The notes: generated from the sequence alone by a model not told the origin. Numbered from the stretch's first letter, positions 13,001 to 24,555 are shown. The stretch: DNA of 64,000 nt from Gonapodya prolifera JEL478 (GCA_001574975.1 KQ965736.1:724910-788909), one strand, 5' to 3'. Numbers and translations are program-made.

Positions 13001-13224
13001 AATGACTTTATCCAGGCTCTTTTTGCGGTGAGTTCTCATTATGTATGACTGTGTTTGCCCGCAATCCGTGACCAACAGCTTTTAGCATCGAGAACGAGCA
13101 CGCAAACAACGTCGGACATTTTAGAGCGACCAAGGAAATTCCTCTGCCTCCTCTGAGCCGCGACGAACGAGGTCAGCGTGGGCAAAACCCAGATTTCGGG
13201 GCCCTGCGTCAGCATGTGGATTGA
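10096..13224 (+). CDS. SYG1: SPX-EXS domain protein, Xpr1/Syg1-type phosphate exporter
   Basis: Xpr1/Syg1 proteins sense inositol pyrophosphates through an N-terminal SPX domain and export phosphate through a membrane EXS domain. Twelve exons give 827 residues: 10096-10136, 10202-11155, 11211-11346, 11403-11538, 11599-11679, 11736-11796, 11858-12138, 12206-12637, 12694-12733, 12789-12959, 13016-13027 and 13086-13224. The SPX part has VPEWTKKYLDYKRL at the start, an acidic/charged insertion, then MKLLEDAIVEFYRSC and FNEVSGWNPAQFY. Membrane segments begin at YWTGFFCGISLILVV. The EXS domain has CVPNFLRLIQCIRRFFDT, WDFRMDVGLL, ELIYPPWIYYAW and the C-terminal signature RIENEHANNVGHFRA. Exon 11 is only 12 nt and is required to restore the tryptophan-to-arginine run into IENEH. 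The start is the least sure point: the usual MKF start is absent, and I use the ATG at 10096 because its frame joins exactly. Confidence 0.93.
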
Positions 13225-13316
13225 GAACTGACAGGGACGGGAAAAATTGCGTATATAAATGTAATGTATCTTTTTTCTATAATATTTATTATCGCCAGAA
13301 TATCCTCCCAAGTTAG

Positions 13317-16053
13317 TTAATGTGGGGTGCTCCCAATTGCCAACATAGCCCTCTCTTTCAATGGCACATGTCGCACAAACAAGGCACAAAATGCACCCAG
13401 TACCGTCGCCGGTAGTGTTGATATAAAAGCAAGGTGAAGGCCGCTGGAGTAGCAGCTTTGGTATGCGCTCTCAAGCGCTCGGAGGGCGACGTTTGGTATG
13501 GCGGAAAGGTCGACCGCGGAGTCAGTGTAGTGAGCGCCTGCATAAGCTTTGAACAGCTAGCAACATCGGTGCCGTAAGAGAAGGTCACACATGAGGTCAC
13601 GGAATGCACAGACTCACTCCAATCTGCTGCGGAGACAGTCGGTAGGTCATGGCGACGTCAGAGAGAAGCACCGGCAGCTGACTAGCAGCGACATTTTGAA
13701 AGACGGTGCTGAAAACAGCAAGGCCGATCACGCCACCCAGTGCCCGGATGAACTGAACCTGTAACGTCATGTTGTTGATTAAGTGATTTGGCGGGCGTTG
13801 ACCATGTTGTACTTGCCACAGTCGTCCCAGGCCCTATGAGCTCAGGCGGCGCATTCACTTAAACAATCACCGTCGATGGCCTGCGTCACGCAAAATTCAA
13901 CGTGTCGGGGTCCGCGGGCTGCATCTGAACCACGAGAACTCACGCCATAGACAACCCCATGCCAATTCCTGTGGCGACTTGCGGTGCAACCTGCATCAAT
14001 TTTGGCGTGTCGGCGGTTCACGTCGACATGAGGCCCAGTCCAACGGTTTGGAGCGCGAAACCCATTGGCGGGAAGAAAACGACCTCGCCTGTCTTTGCGG
14101 TCACCAGTCCCGCGACCACGGCAAAACAGATGAGGCAAAGAACCTATGTGGGACAGGTGCAGGAGCATGGTGAGGTTCCGTCCGGGCAATACGCGAAACT
14201 GCTGGGTACGAACCAATGGGAGTATTTCTACGCCTGATTGGGTTGGAGATACTTTCAAGATGTCTTGGTAGTACACTTGACGGTTTTCAAGAATGTGTTG
14301 GTTGGGTATGCAGAAAAAGCCTGTTCGTGAGACTCCGCCCACCTGGGATAAAAAAGCTGATCCCAAGCTGTGCGAACCCCATAAAGAAGAACACGCAGCT
14401 GATCGCCGCATAATTCCTGTTCTTCAACAGACCCAGAGGTATCACGGGCTCGTGAATGATGGTTTGCGACCATGCGAACATTGTAAACAAGATCGCAGAC
14501 GTGCCAAAGAGACCGAGAACTTGGCCGCTGATCCAGGGGAACGATGCGCCTCCCCATGTGCTATTTATACGGCGAGGATATAGCGAGAACTCGGTCGAGC
14601 TGCGCAGACCACGACATCTCTTGAACACTCACCAGGCCAGCATTACACATGTCACAGCAGCCGTGGAGAGCACGACGCCCGTATAGTCGACCCGTTTCAT
14701 TTGGGACCGGAGCGATGCAGTTGGAGAGGGGAGGTCGAGCGCGAACTGGTACCCTATGCGTGTCGTAATTGCATCAGAATACGACGTATGTGTGAAGCAA
14801 TGGATTCCCACGCACCAGCCGCAGCGACGATCCCGACGGGCACGTTGATCCAAAACCCCCACCGCCACGACACGTGGTCAGTGAGCAGCCCGCCGAGGAT
14901 GGGACCCCCGACGGCAGCGACGCCGATGGTGCCCGACCTGGAGTGACGTGAGGTGCAAACGTACAGTTGAGGGGAGGAGGAAGACGACACGAAAGGCGAG
15001 CGTCTGAGGCGTACATTATTCCTTGGTATTTGCCACGCTCGCGCGGGCTGACAATTTCGCCGCTGTGTGGGGGTGATGAGGGTGGGTGGGTGATGAAATG
15101 TGATTGCGGGAAAGGACGTACCCACATGATGACTATGGTAAGTGCTTGAAGGCCGCCACCTCCGATGCCCTGAAAAGCTCTGCAAAGTGCAACGGGACTG
15201 TCAAAGCTGTGCGGAGTACATTGAGGACAAAAGGGTGATCTTGCCTTGCCAGAATTAGCTCGAGCATGGTTTGGGCAAACTCGAGAAGACACAGTGTGAG
15301 AAGTCTTTTGCGCCCGACTGTGCAGTAGGTGGAGAGTGCGGTGTGAAACGAAAATTGTCGGTGCGAAACTGCGAATCAGGTTGTAGTGGCAAGTCGCACG
15401 CACATATGTCGGAAATTTTGCCAGGGCGGTTGAGGTGAGAAGGTATGCGGTGCCGACTGGAAAGTGAATGATGAGCAATGTCGGTCAGACTAGCGAGCGA
15501 TGTCGTAAAGAACATACACTGCAATCGTGTTAGCTTACGTTGCATGTGGGCAACGAGCACATTCATGTACGCACCCATGAATAGCTATCAGCTCCATTAA
15601 GCTCTCGGGCAATAGTGGGGAGTTCTGTAGCTGTGATGGAGGAACATTACCTGTGTCGAAACTCGAAAGCAGCTAACAGGCGTCCACCCACAAACTATGG
15701 TGGTGTCTAACGCAGACACTACTAGACCAAGAGCGAGCGAAAAGATGGCCCATGCAACTTTGTGCGTGTTTCGTTGAGGAACTGCTACACCGTAATACTC
15801 ACAGCATTGCCGAAAATACGGGACGAACAACATTGAATTCACCTTCTAACTCGTTCTTTTCGCCAGAGTTGGGGGCAGACTCGTTTTCAACCTTTGGGCG
15901 CTGCACTTTGCTTGTAGATTCGTTCGAAGTGGTGTTGTATGGTTCGCCATTTTGACCATCTGGGAACGGGACTGCAATCGTCACGTCCGAAGATGTGAGC
16001 AGGTTGGATGTTGCGATTGGGGACGAGAATGGGTGTAACGTAGTCAAAGGCAT
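13317..16053 (-). CDS. MFS transporter, DHA2 (14-TM drug:H+ antiporter-2) type
   Basis: A multidrug-type proton antiporter of the plasma or vacuolar membrane. It starts at ATG 16053 with about 70 polar residues, then TM1 [20 protein letters not shown] (the family's ALDTTIV motif). Next come [12 protein letters not shown], a [10 protein letters not shown] segment, GRKRLL and [15 protein letters not shown] (the RxxQGxGGG motif). These are followed by [28 protein letters not shown] (motif C) and INVPVGI. Later exons give [13 protein letters not shown] and a late [19 protein letters not shown]. It ends at TAA 13317 after [18 protein letters not shown]. At least ten short introns interrupt the gene. 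I joined those at the first TM, the ELNGAD region and the C-terminus in frame, and others were not individually resolved. No disabling change was found. The substrate is unknown. It is convergent with SYG1 and divergent from ZMYND12. Confidence 0.88.
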
Positions 16054-16552
16054 TGAAATGTATCCGGATTCGCGGATCTTTTACCTTACCTGCGCCCGAG
16101 TTATTGAGGCTCAATCGATTTTAGAAACCTGACTCATCTCAGTGGCGGCCACAGAATCGGAGGTGTAAACCGAAGGAAGAGTAAAGTACGATGCGACACA
16201 ATATCATAACAAACTGGAAAGAGGAAAGGGGTGCCACATCAAATGAAACTCAAAGAGCATCGCGCGAGTCGACGATTTCTGACTCGGGGTGCGCCCGTGT
16301 TCATACGAGAGCGATGGCTCCACAGTATCGCAAATGGATTATTTGATGCGAATATTTCGTGTCCGAAAAGGCTGAGAGAACCATGGAAGCGTAGACTTAT
16401 GGTTCTAGCTCAACGGGTTCACAATTCTGCCGCACACCAACTCCAGCAAAATTACCATTCCGTGAATCACACCAAACACGGTCAAATTCTCTCCCGTGCG
16501 CCCTCTTCGCCCCAAGCACGCTAAGGTTTAATCATCACGCTGACAGCGTCCG
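16054..16552. other. Divergent intergenic region (DHA2 transporter / ZMYND12)
   Basis: 499 bp between two start codons pointing away from each other. Short frames here are not supported by homology or splice logic. I see no RNA gene or repeat. Confidence 0.55.
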
Positions 16553-18464
16553 ATGAGCCCCCAGATACCGACGCTCGCATCCCTCATCCCGCCCGCGCCG
16601 AATCCACGACAGAAACCGGCCTTGTCGGCGATAAACCCACTCGCCAACCCCAAGGGCGTCAAACACAACTGCGAGCTTTGTGGATCGCCTGGTTCGTGGG
16701 CAAACGGGGAGCGAACGAAACGGGCGCGCGCGTGAATGTCAAACTGAAATGAAACGAACCCCATCCTTTGAATGAAAATTCCCCCTACCACGTCTCCTTC
16801 CAGCGTACATCTTGTGCAAGGCTTGCAAATGCACCTACTACTGGTGATAACCGTATCGCCTCAATCCCCCCGAACCGTATTCAACGTGTTTCGCACCACA
16901 GCAATAAAGACCACCAAGACGTCGACTTTCGTGGCATTCACGAAAAGATATGCTCGCTCCTCATCCCTCTCCGGTGTGTCGCGTGTCGTGTGTCCGAGCA
17001 CCCTTCCGCATCCCCCAAGAACTCGTCCTCCTTGCTCAATCCCTCTCCCTTCCTCGCTGCTCACACTCAGAACGCCCGTGACAGTTCTAGGCTCACAAGA
17101 CGAGCGCGCCGCCCGCGAGCGCGACATTCGACGACGCCAAGCGCAACTCGTCGAGCTGTGTCGCCTGGAAGCCCACAAGCGACTGTTTGAAGGCGAGGTG
17201 TGTTGCATCACCACCGCTTCTGCGACAATGAATCCTCGGACCGACATGACCGTTCCGACCCGGCGTCGTTTTAGAATGAACTTGCGATACCTGCCGCGCT
17301 GCAAGCACTTCGGTTCTCAATCCAAGCCCACGGGCAGGGCTCCATCGAGCTCGTCCCCGCGTACTTACTCCTCGGTGAAGCGAGCATCGGTGAGCTCTTT
17401 TCCCGTCACAAACCATCTGCGTCTACGCTCTCGAAAGCCTTCACCGCACCACTGACCCCCCTCCCCTCTGTCAGGCTTGAAACAGTACACCCAAGCCGAG
17501 GACTACCTGTCTCTCGCACAGTACTCAGTCGTGTCGCAGCCCGACCTCGTGTCGCCTCGCGTCCGGGGACAACTTCATCGCAACTTTGGCCTTCTGTACG
17601 CCAGTCGAGGCGAGCTGTCGAAAGCCGTGGGAGAGTTTGCCAAGGATGTGCGTTGTTGTTCGTCCTCGTGCTTCATCATTCTCCAGTGCGAACCCGCCCC
17701 CTCTTCCCCCCCTCCCCCCGCCAGATATACTTCTCGTCCCTCTCCTACCACCCTTCCCACATCCGCGTCTCCGGCGGCTATTTCCACCTCGGCACCACCC
17801 TTCTCCGGCGCAACCCTTCGGACGCAGACACCCCGGCGCACGTGTACGACCGTGTCGTGGCCATTTGGAAGCGCCACCTGCGCACCCGCCTGGTCTCCTC
17901 GGGCCTCATTGAGGAGGGCAAGGAGGGCGACCTTCCTAGCGACTACGCTGCAGGCGGCACCGCGCTGCCCCGCCCCTGGTCGGCATCCCCGGCCTCAACG
18001 GGGGTCGCCGCCGCGGACGACGGGGAGTGGGATGTAGCTTTGCAGGCGGAGGCGGTCGCGATGCTCAGTGCGATACATGCGTTTCGGGAGGAGAGGGAGA
18101 GTCTGGCGGGGGGGAGTGGGGAGCGGACGGCGACAGGGGCCGCGGAGGTGATGTACGTGCTGGCACAGGTATACTATGTGGGAGGAGCGGAGGGGTTGAG
18201 AAAAGGGAAGGAGATGGCTTCAATGGCGCTCGAAGGTAGGTTAGGTTGCTGTTGGAGCGAATTGGATGTCACTCGGTACACATCATCCCTTCTCCCCTGT
18301 AACCAGTTTATGAACGCACACTCGGCCAGCAACACTCTATTACTCTCGAAGTCCGTGGATTTCTCAAAGCAGTGGTTGGCGCTTCAATCTCCCACGGAGC
18401 CAAGTCCAGACGGCAAAGCATTTTGACGTCCAAGGCGGAGACTGCAAGTACACCGAACTCTTGA
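16553..18464 (+). CDS. ZMYND12: ZMYND12-like flagellar protein (MYND zinc finger plus TPR-like repeats)
   Basis: ZMYND12 is an axonemal protein of motile cilia and sperm flagella, reported to act with TTC29. From ATG 16553 the exons give KHNCELCGSPA, YILCKACKCTYYC, then NKDHQDVDFRGIHEKICSLL. Together they form a complete MYND finger (C-x2-C, C-x2-C, YYC, HQ, H-x3-C). Two of the cysteine-bearing joins cross introns and work in phase. After this come ERDIRRRQAQLVELCRLEA and AHKRLFEGE, then TPR-like helices: QYTQAEDYLSLAQYSVVSQP, LHRNFGLLYASRGELSKAVG and HIRVSGGYFHLGTTLLRRN, each matching the order in the animal protein. The last exon restores VYERTLGQQHSITLEV and stops at TGA 18464. A GC-rich, Gly/Ala-rich stretch around 17930-18170 looks like a lineage-specific insertion. 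Confidence 0.9.
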
Positions 18465-18784
18465 GAGCGGAGATGTGTCGTAGTAAATTGTCAAAGTATG
18501 GGAAATCACAATAATATATTTTTCTGTCTGATTAGAACAATGTGGTCGATTGTGTCCAGATCTGCTTGCGCATTGTTTGCCCTTGACCTCAGCGTTCCAC
18601 GCCAGCCGCTCTGTGATACAGCGAAACATATACTTTGAATCGCCCCTCTTCACTCTGTACAGATGCAAAATGGTATAATGCAAAATGCCCTCGCGACTTC
18701 CCACGACCTAGCTACAGGTTCCCCCCCTGAAACATCTCACCCCGCTCTGCGTTCCAGGACAGCCCCACGCAAAGCATGTCGACT
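18465..18784. other. Convergent intergenic region (ZMYND12 / SWIM protein 3' ends)
   Basis: 320 bp between two stop codons. It should hold both 3' UTRs and polyadenylation sites. No coding frame or RNA gene recognised. Confidence 0.55.
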
Positions 18785-20758
18785 TCAAATTGAGTCCAAA
18801 AAATCGTCCAGCCGCGACCTCTTCTTCACCTCCCCAGGCACAGATCCCGCAGCTGTCCACCCCAAAGAACTCAATAGCGAGCCTCCCGGGGCAACTCCAG
18901 TGTTCTTCGCCGCTCCCGGCAAAGCCTGCCTTGGTGCCCAGCTCGGCACCGACGCTGATAGCGACTCTGTCGGGGCCGAACTGGCTCCCGAAAGGCTCCC
19001 TCCCCGTATGCTGACAGGTGCCTTTGCAGTTGTGGCGGAGGAAGCAATCAACACGTCCTCGTCCGATGTTGAGTCTGATTCCGAGTCTGGCGGAGGTCCA
19101 GTACACGTGCCCAGCGAGGCGTTTACTCCTGGGCGGAAGGGTGCTGCTGCAGAGCGAGGTGGGAATGCGGACTTCGAGGGAACAGGAGGTGTGGGCGCAG
19201 CGGCCCTGGGTTTGATCTGGGTTCCCATCCTCGGCTCGGCTTCGTCCTCAGTATCCTCCTCCTCGCTTTCTGCGCCCGACCGCGTCCTGCCATGGGCACC
19301 ATTAGTGTCAGCAGGAGATCTTTCCCGCCCCCGTACATCCTCGTCCTCCACTCCCATCATCACGTCCTTCCCATCCATACTATTCAGGGCCACCTTCCAC
19401 TTCCACCCGCTCCGCTTTTCTGCGGCGCCACCCTTCAATTTCCGCACGCCCGCCTTCGCACCCAGCCGTTCTACGGCCTCGAACCTATCGCCAGACCTCT
19501 CCTTCAGCTGACCGTCCTTCCTCTGCCGGTCCTCGTCTCCAGACCTCGAGCCTTCGCGCTCCCGCTCGGCGTCTAGTTCTCGCAGCCGCTGTTCGGCGAG
19601 GGGCGCAAGGACCCTCTTGGCGGCGTCGACGAGTTCGGTCTCTGTAAGGCGGTAGAGAGGACCGGGAGGCGGCCGTGGGGGTAGCTTGCGTGGGGGGGGT
19701 GCAGGCTCGGCAGGCTCGGCAGGGGGTTTTGCCAGCGCTGTGCGTTTGGGTTGCGCGGGCGATCCCTGTGCAGGTCGCGGTTTGGATTTTTTCTTGGGTG
19801 CGCCGCAAGTTGTGTAATCTTCGGGAAGTCGCCGTTTTGCTCGTGCGGGTGGGACTGGATCAGAAAGCGCGGCTCGGTTTGTGGTGCCGTGCGCTGTGGA
19901 AAAGGGTGGTGGTGAGGCGGGGGCAGGGGCTCGCCTGGGTGCAGTCGCAGGGGTTGTAACGGGTCCTGATGGCTTGACTGGAGTGTGCTGCCCCTCAAGG
20001 CGCTCGGCAGCACGTCGCTCACCCTCTCGTACCGCAGCGAGCAGCTCGGCGGCTCCAGGGGGTACAGGGGGAGAAGTTGGACGGGATGATGGGAGAGGTG
20101 GGATGGTAAAGGGCATTGCAGCCGCAGTCATGGTGGCCGCTTGGGGTTTTTGCACAACGGCATCTGGTGATGACCATCGATTGCGTGGGGGCATTCCAGC
20201 GTTATGTGCCCCTCCACTTCCCCGGTGAGGTTCCCTTGGAGGGTGTTCATGGGGCACTGGTTCATGTCCACCTTTGGTTCTCCGCTCATGTGTGGGCATT
20301 CCTGAGTAGTTCCCCCTCCCGTCCGCCTCTACAGCCCGAAATCCGTCCGGATTCTGCCTTGTACATATCAACAGAGCGGCCACATGTTTACAGGCTTTCT
20401 CTGAATGCTCAGCTGCCGGGCAGGAGCATCCCCAGCCCACCAATCTCAAAGGAGTCGTGTTTCGGGCATCCCGTCTTCCGCTGATTTCAGTATCATCATC
20501 ATCGATTCCTAACGCGACACGCGTGGAATATCCCCTGGCTGCAGTTCCTTGCACTCTGGCGGCAAGCTCCACAATGGTCCCCGCCTGGTACGTGGTTGCC
20601 GTGCGCAGTGTGAGGAAAGGAAACGGGTGTCTGTGCTCCGAAACTGCTCGCGCGTATGCCTTGTGCGATGTGATCTGCGCGACGATTTCGAGAGGGAGAC
20701 GATCCGAGAGACGGTGGAGCGAAGTGACTGCGGGTGGCGATGGAGAGGGTGCTGCCAT
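18785..20758 (-). CDS. SWIM-type zinc-finger protein with long disordered tail
   Basis: One long exon of 657 residues from the ATG at 20758 (MAAPSPSPPAV) to the stop at 18785. Residues about 85-125 contain WGCSCPAAEHSEKACKHVAA, which fits the SWIM zinc-finger pattern C-x-C-x(n)-C-x-H. SWIM domains bind DNA or proteins in transposases, Sws1-type recombination factors and ubiquitin ligases. None of those partner domains is visible here. The rest is low complexity: proline, alanine and charged residues, a PPRKLPPRPPPGPLYRLTE block, acidic runs and a basic end (EVKKRSRLDDFLDSI). The same frame stays open upstream for another 145 codons to 21193, over the last exons of GUP1. That extension is not convincing as protein and is left out. 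Function unknown. Confidence 0.75.
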   Translation of the reverse strand: MAAPSPSPPAVTSLHRLSDRLPLEIVAQITSHKAYARAVSEHRHPFPFLTLRTATTYQAGTIVELAARVQGTAARGYSTRVALGIDDDDTEISGRRDARNTTPLRLVGWGCSCPAAEHSEKACKHVAALLICTRQNPDGFRAVEADGRGNYSGMPTHERRTKGGHEPVPHEHPPREPHRGSGGAHNAGMPPRNRWSSPDAVVQKPQAATMTAAAMPFTIPPLPSSRPTSPPVPPGAAELLAAVREGERRAAERLEGQHTPVKPSGPVTTPATAPRRAPAPASPPPFSTAHGTTNRAALSDPVPPARAKRRLPEDYTTCGAPKKKSKPRPAQGSPAQPKRTALAKPPAEPAEPAPPPRKLPPRPPPGPLYRLTETELVDAAKRVLAPLAEQRLRELDAEREREGSRSGDEDRQRKDGQLKERSGDRFEAVERLGAKAGVRKLKGGAAEKRSGWKWKVALNSMDGKDVMMGVEDEDVRGRERSPADTNGAHGRTRSGAESEEEDTEDEAEPRMGTQIKPRAAAPTPPVPSKSAFPPRSAAAPFRPGVNASLGTCTGPPPDSESDSTSDEDVLIASSATTAKAPVSIRGGSLSGASSAPTESLSASVPSWAPRQALPGAAKNTGVAPGGSLLSSLGWTAAGSVPGEVKKRSRLDDFLDSI

Positions 20759-21014
20759 GCTAGAGGTGTGCGTGTGTCTGTGAGTGTTGCCTGAGGGAAC
20801 GACGGTCCATGCAACAAAGGTGAAGCAGTTCGAGGTTTTATTGCACAAATGCGAATACACCATGGAGGTCCCGGGGATAATCCCTTTTCCCTTTCCAGAG
20901 CTTTTTTTCTGCGGTGAACACGTTTGGACATTGCCAAATACATCGTGGTATATGTCCGTAAGCACGGGGTTCATGCGGTTCATGCCAAAACATTGATACA
21001 TCTCCCTTTCCATC

Positions 21015-23403
21015 TCAATACCGAGTACCGTTATCTCGTCTCGCTTCCGAATTACGTATCTCGAACATAACCTGAACCGCGGCAAACAGCGACGCAAACG
21101 TGACCACAAGGAACACGGCACCTGTTTGCGTTTGTGGTTGGCAGCGGCAACACATTTATCAGTGAGGCTCCACAACAAATGGCACGCCTTCAATTCCAGA
21201 CGCGCTCACCTTCCCCACTGAATATCTTTTCGACCATCTCCCTCGCCCCGTCCACACCAACCGCGAACCCCACCAAATTCGCTGCCATCATCATTAAAAT
21301 GTTGATCACCCCACCACACGCGCACAAGTGTCGAAACCACCATTGGGATCGCCACTACGGGAATATAAAGCGTCACACACTCCCGAGCAAGAGCAGGGCT
21401 AATCTGACGATCACCATCCGCTCACCTTCTTGTCCCGAAATACCCACGTCGCGACCCCCTCCGGCACCAAAAAGACGACGATGAGCCAGCTCCAGGCGAG
21501 GAGCTGCATCGTGCGGTCATGCCAGAACGCCACAAAGGCGAACACCAAGGGCATCCCAATGTACCGCGCAGATGTGCCTCCAAGGGGGACGTACAAGTAC
21601 CTTGCGGGATAGTGTTATTGAGACTGCGATGCACGTGTGATCCAGGAAACGCACCGCACGAGCCATCTGTTGTAGCTGCGGTGCCAGCCTCGCCAGAACC
21701 CTTGAGCCGAGTAGTTGTTGGACATGCAGCGGTGCATGTTCTCCACCGTGTCGACGCCGTCCAGGAGGGCCCAGAGCCGGAAGAATCGCCATATGATGAG
21801 AAGCTGAAGGAGTGGTGTGACGTGTGAGTTTTCGGTCCACGATAAACCTGCACATGCGAAACAGCGCGGCCGGAGCTCAAGCTCACCTTGAGCCACACGT
21901 ACTTGAGACCCCAGTACCCCACCATCGCCATTTGGAAGGGACTCAGTCCGCCCCATGCCTTTTCACGGGACAGGGCTTGCACGTAAATTGTGTGGAGAAG
22001 CAGCTCCATAAGTAAATAGCATCCCACAAATCGAACACCGTACAATACGGTAGATTTCAGGGGGAGCTGGGGTGGAGACCTGATCTGAAGGGGTGACAGC
22101 TTTGAGGGTGGGTTCCTTCCTCGACGAAGCGTCTACTCACCAACCTGCGACATCCACGAGTTGAAGGAGCTGATAGGCCCCGCTTGGAACAGAGGGGCGT
22201 AGATTGTGTACGCGATGTAGTTGACAAAGTTGTAGTCGCGAGGGTCCGCGGGGTGCTCAGTCCGGAAACGATCGCACATGATTCCGCGGGGAAGATTGCA
22301 TGTGCGACAGGTTCGAAGATGCGTCTAGCCCATGGAATGTGGTATCGGTTTTCGTGGAAACGTGGAAACAGGCAAATAGCGCCCGGAATAGCAGTGCTCG
22401 ACGAACCTCCTCCAAGGAATGAACGCTCTGCTGTGTGGACCAAAACAGATCCACGTTGAATGAAATCATGCGGAGTTGGGTGATGTTGAACGTGATAAAC
22501 CACCGAGGCATCATGCCTCGATTGTTGTCCTTCACACAGGAAATGGATTGTGAAATGTGTCGTTGCACGTCCCTTCATGCGACCCCTCCACTCACCAAAA
22601 ACGCAAGACTATCAGAAACGGTAGCCCAGGGAGCCGCACCCCACCGCTCGTTTCCATACAAAAGGAACAGGTTCAGAGCCCACGTGAGGATGGGATTCCG
22701 CCGACTTGCTCGGCACGTTCGGGCAATGGCGTAGTTGGCCACAAGCTCCGCGTACACTCTGATGCAATTGGTGCCGTACAAAACCCACAGAAAGACGGCG
22801 GAAAAGGCCACGTTGAAGACAACACGAGGGCTCCGAGGGCCAGGAGCGTCTAAGTGTTTGGGGAACGGTAAACGTCGCACGACGGTGCTCAGTGCAAGAT
22901 GGGCAGCGCATGCGCCAGCAAGATGAAGAATGTTGTTCCGAAAAGATGCGTACTGGTGGTCGGAGTTGTCCTACAAGATGTCGACGATGTCCTTAGGACC
23001 AATCAAATGCATTGGGCAGGAACGAACGCTTCAAACATACTATCTTTAGTCCAAATATCCAGCCCTTACTCAGAAGCTTTTCATATCTTGGGTATTGCGG
23101 TGTGTTCCCTGTGACAGTTAGACGTCAAGGCACGACGATACCCACAGACTGTTGTACATTCTCACACAGGCTCAGTTCCACAGCGCATTTCACCATCATC
23201 GGCACGATGATTATAAAGAAGCAATAGTAGACAAGGAATTCGGCCGTGCGCCAACGCGGGGTTTCGACGGAGTGCAAGTCGGCCAAGCCATCATCATCGT
23301 CCTTGTCATTTTTGCGACCACGCAATCGCACTCCTTCCTCTTCTGACGCTCCGCTGCTGCGGTCTCCATACATCGTCTGGTCCGGTGGCCGGCGCCGCGC
23401 CAT
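21015..23403 (-). CDS. GUP1: Gup1-like MBOAT membrane O-acyltransferase
   Basis: Gup1 is an ER membrane-bound O-acyltransferase that remodels the lipid part of GPI anchors and affects glycerol handling. It is related to animal HHAT. The protein starts [10 protein letters not shown] at 23403 (MYGDRSS at 23373 is an alternative). It reaches [20 protein letters not shown], a first membrane segment typical of the family. The MBOAT core is clear: [19 protein letters not shown], then an in-phase intron, [15 protein letters not shown] and [17 protein letters not shown] with the conserved catalytic-type histidine. The C-terminus needs two more exons: [20 protein letters not shown], then [20 protein letters not shown], ending at TGA 21015. 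About eight introns. The start lies 72 bp from the divergent CFAP299 start. Confidence 0.93.
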
Positions 23404-23475
23404 GCAGATGCTGTGGGGCCCCACAAGATTCGTGGCACACGCGGAGGAGTGCACGGGACACGATCGATCGCCGTA
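23404..23475. promoter_or_regulatory. Very short bidirectional promoter region, GUP1 / CFAP299
   Basis: The proposed GUP1 start (minus, 23403) and CFAP299 start (plus, 23476) are separated by only 72 bp of GC-rich sequence with no obvious TATA box. Any 5' UTRs must overlap or be very short. If GUP1 starts at 23373 the gap becomes 102 bp. Confidence 0.5.
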
Positions 23476-24555
23476 ATGATATCGGACACGGAACCTCGCG
23501 GCGGAAGCGCTGGCACGGAGAACGGAGAGGGTGCCGGCAACGGGGCGGGTGGAGCATCCGGGGGCGGTGACGCGACGGGCGGTGACAACGGCGTGGCAGA
23601 CTTCGCGACGTACGAAGACTACCTGGATTCGCAGATCCAACCAATAGACCTTTTCTATTTGGAGGTGAAGCTTTGGTCGTGGTGTTTGAGATCGCTGTCG
23701 TGACGCGCCTTCAAGTCGTGAGTGAACTGGATCTGTCTTGCTTCCTCAGGATAAGGAGCTTGCTCGACAGCTGGTGGAGCTGGGCTACAGGGGATCGGGG
23801 GAGCCACTGAAACGAGAAGAGTTTGAATCTCGAAAGAAGGCAGCCGAATCTTTCCGTCTCTCGAAACGAAATCCAACAAAGGCCCTTGCGCATCAAGGGA
23901 AGGATTTGACGGGATTCCCGTTCCTTCAAGCACTTGCAGACCGGGAAGAAGCTAACCGAAGTGGGAAGCTCACGGTGAGAACTCTGCTGAAAGCGTGACT
24001 CTTGTCTTGCATCTGATTTTAAGCTGACGTTGCAACGATTTGGTCTCTCACGGGAGACGTTATCAGTCCATTATATTCCTCAGAACAAGAAACGCAAAGA
24101 AACAAGAAATTTCCGGATACATCGACTACGCCCACCGTCTCAAGTGCGAGAACTTTGAACCATACTTTTCGCGCTCCAAACTCCTGCTTCCCCGTCCGTC
24201 TGACTTGAGCTTTTACAACTGGGAAACGCAAACATGCACGAGCAATAACTCGCCCAACTTTCAGGTCATGGCGGATAATGAAAACGGGCTTTTGTTCAAG
24301 AATAAAAGGGACCGAAAGATTATCAATGTGGACCCAAAGGTATCTGATGAATCAAAAGTTTCATCTCGAGATTCATTCTAACGATTATCTGGGTACAGGA
24401 GGTGAACCCTGGCGACAACACAACACGACTGGAGGTGCCGACCACCCAGCACATTCAAGTTGTCATTTACGATCACCTGACAAGACGCAAGGTATGGACG
24501 GACGGTCGAGGGGTGTCAGGGCGAACGAAACTAACCAACATTTCAACAGATGTGA
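23476..24555 (+). CDS. CFAP299: Cilia- and flagella-associated protein 299
   Basis: CFAP299 (animal C4orf22) is a conserved protein of organisms with motile cilia. Five exons, all joined in phase 0: 23476-23664, 23750-23974, 24067-24339, 24399-24491 and 24550-24555. They encode 261 residues, near the animal length of about 233. The extra length is a Gly/Ala-rich N-terminus. Diagnostic blocks in order are [120 protein letters not shown] and [14 protein letters not shown]. The last exon supplies only ATG TGA. The gene converges with RAT1, 99 bp between stops. There is no close relative outside this family, so the call is firm. Confidence 0.96.

Noticed and set aside
18663-19511. Plus-strand 282-codon open frame
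   Set aside because: Antisense of the GC-rich, low-complexity SWIM-protein exon; no splice or homology support.
20759-21193. In-frame upstream extension of the SWIM protein by 145 codons
   Set aside because: It overlaps the last exons of GUP1 on the same strand in another frame and looks like translated intron and UTR; the ATG at 20758 gives a sensible start.
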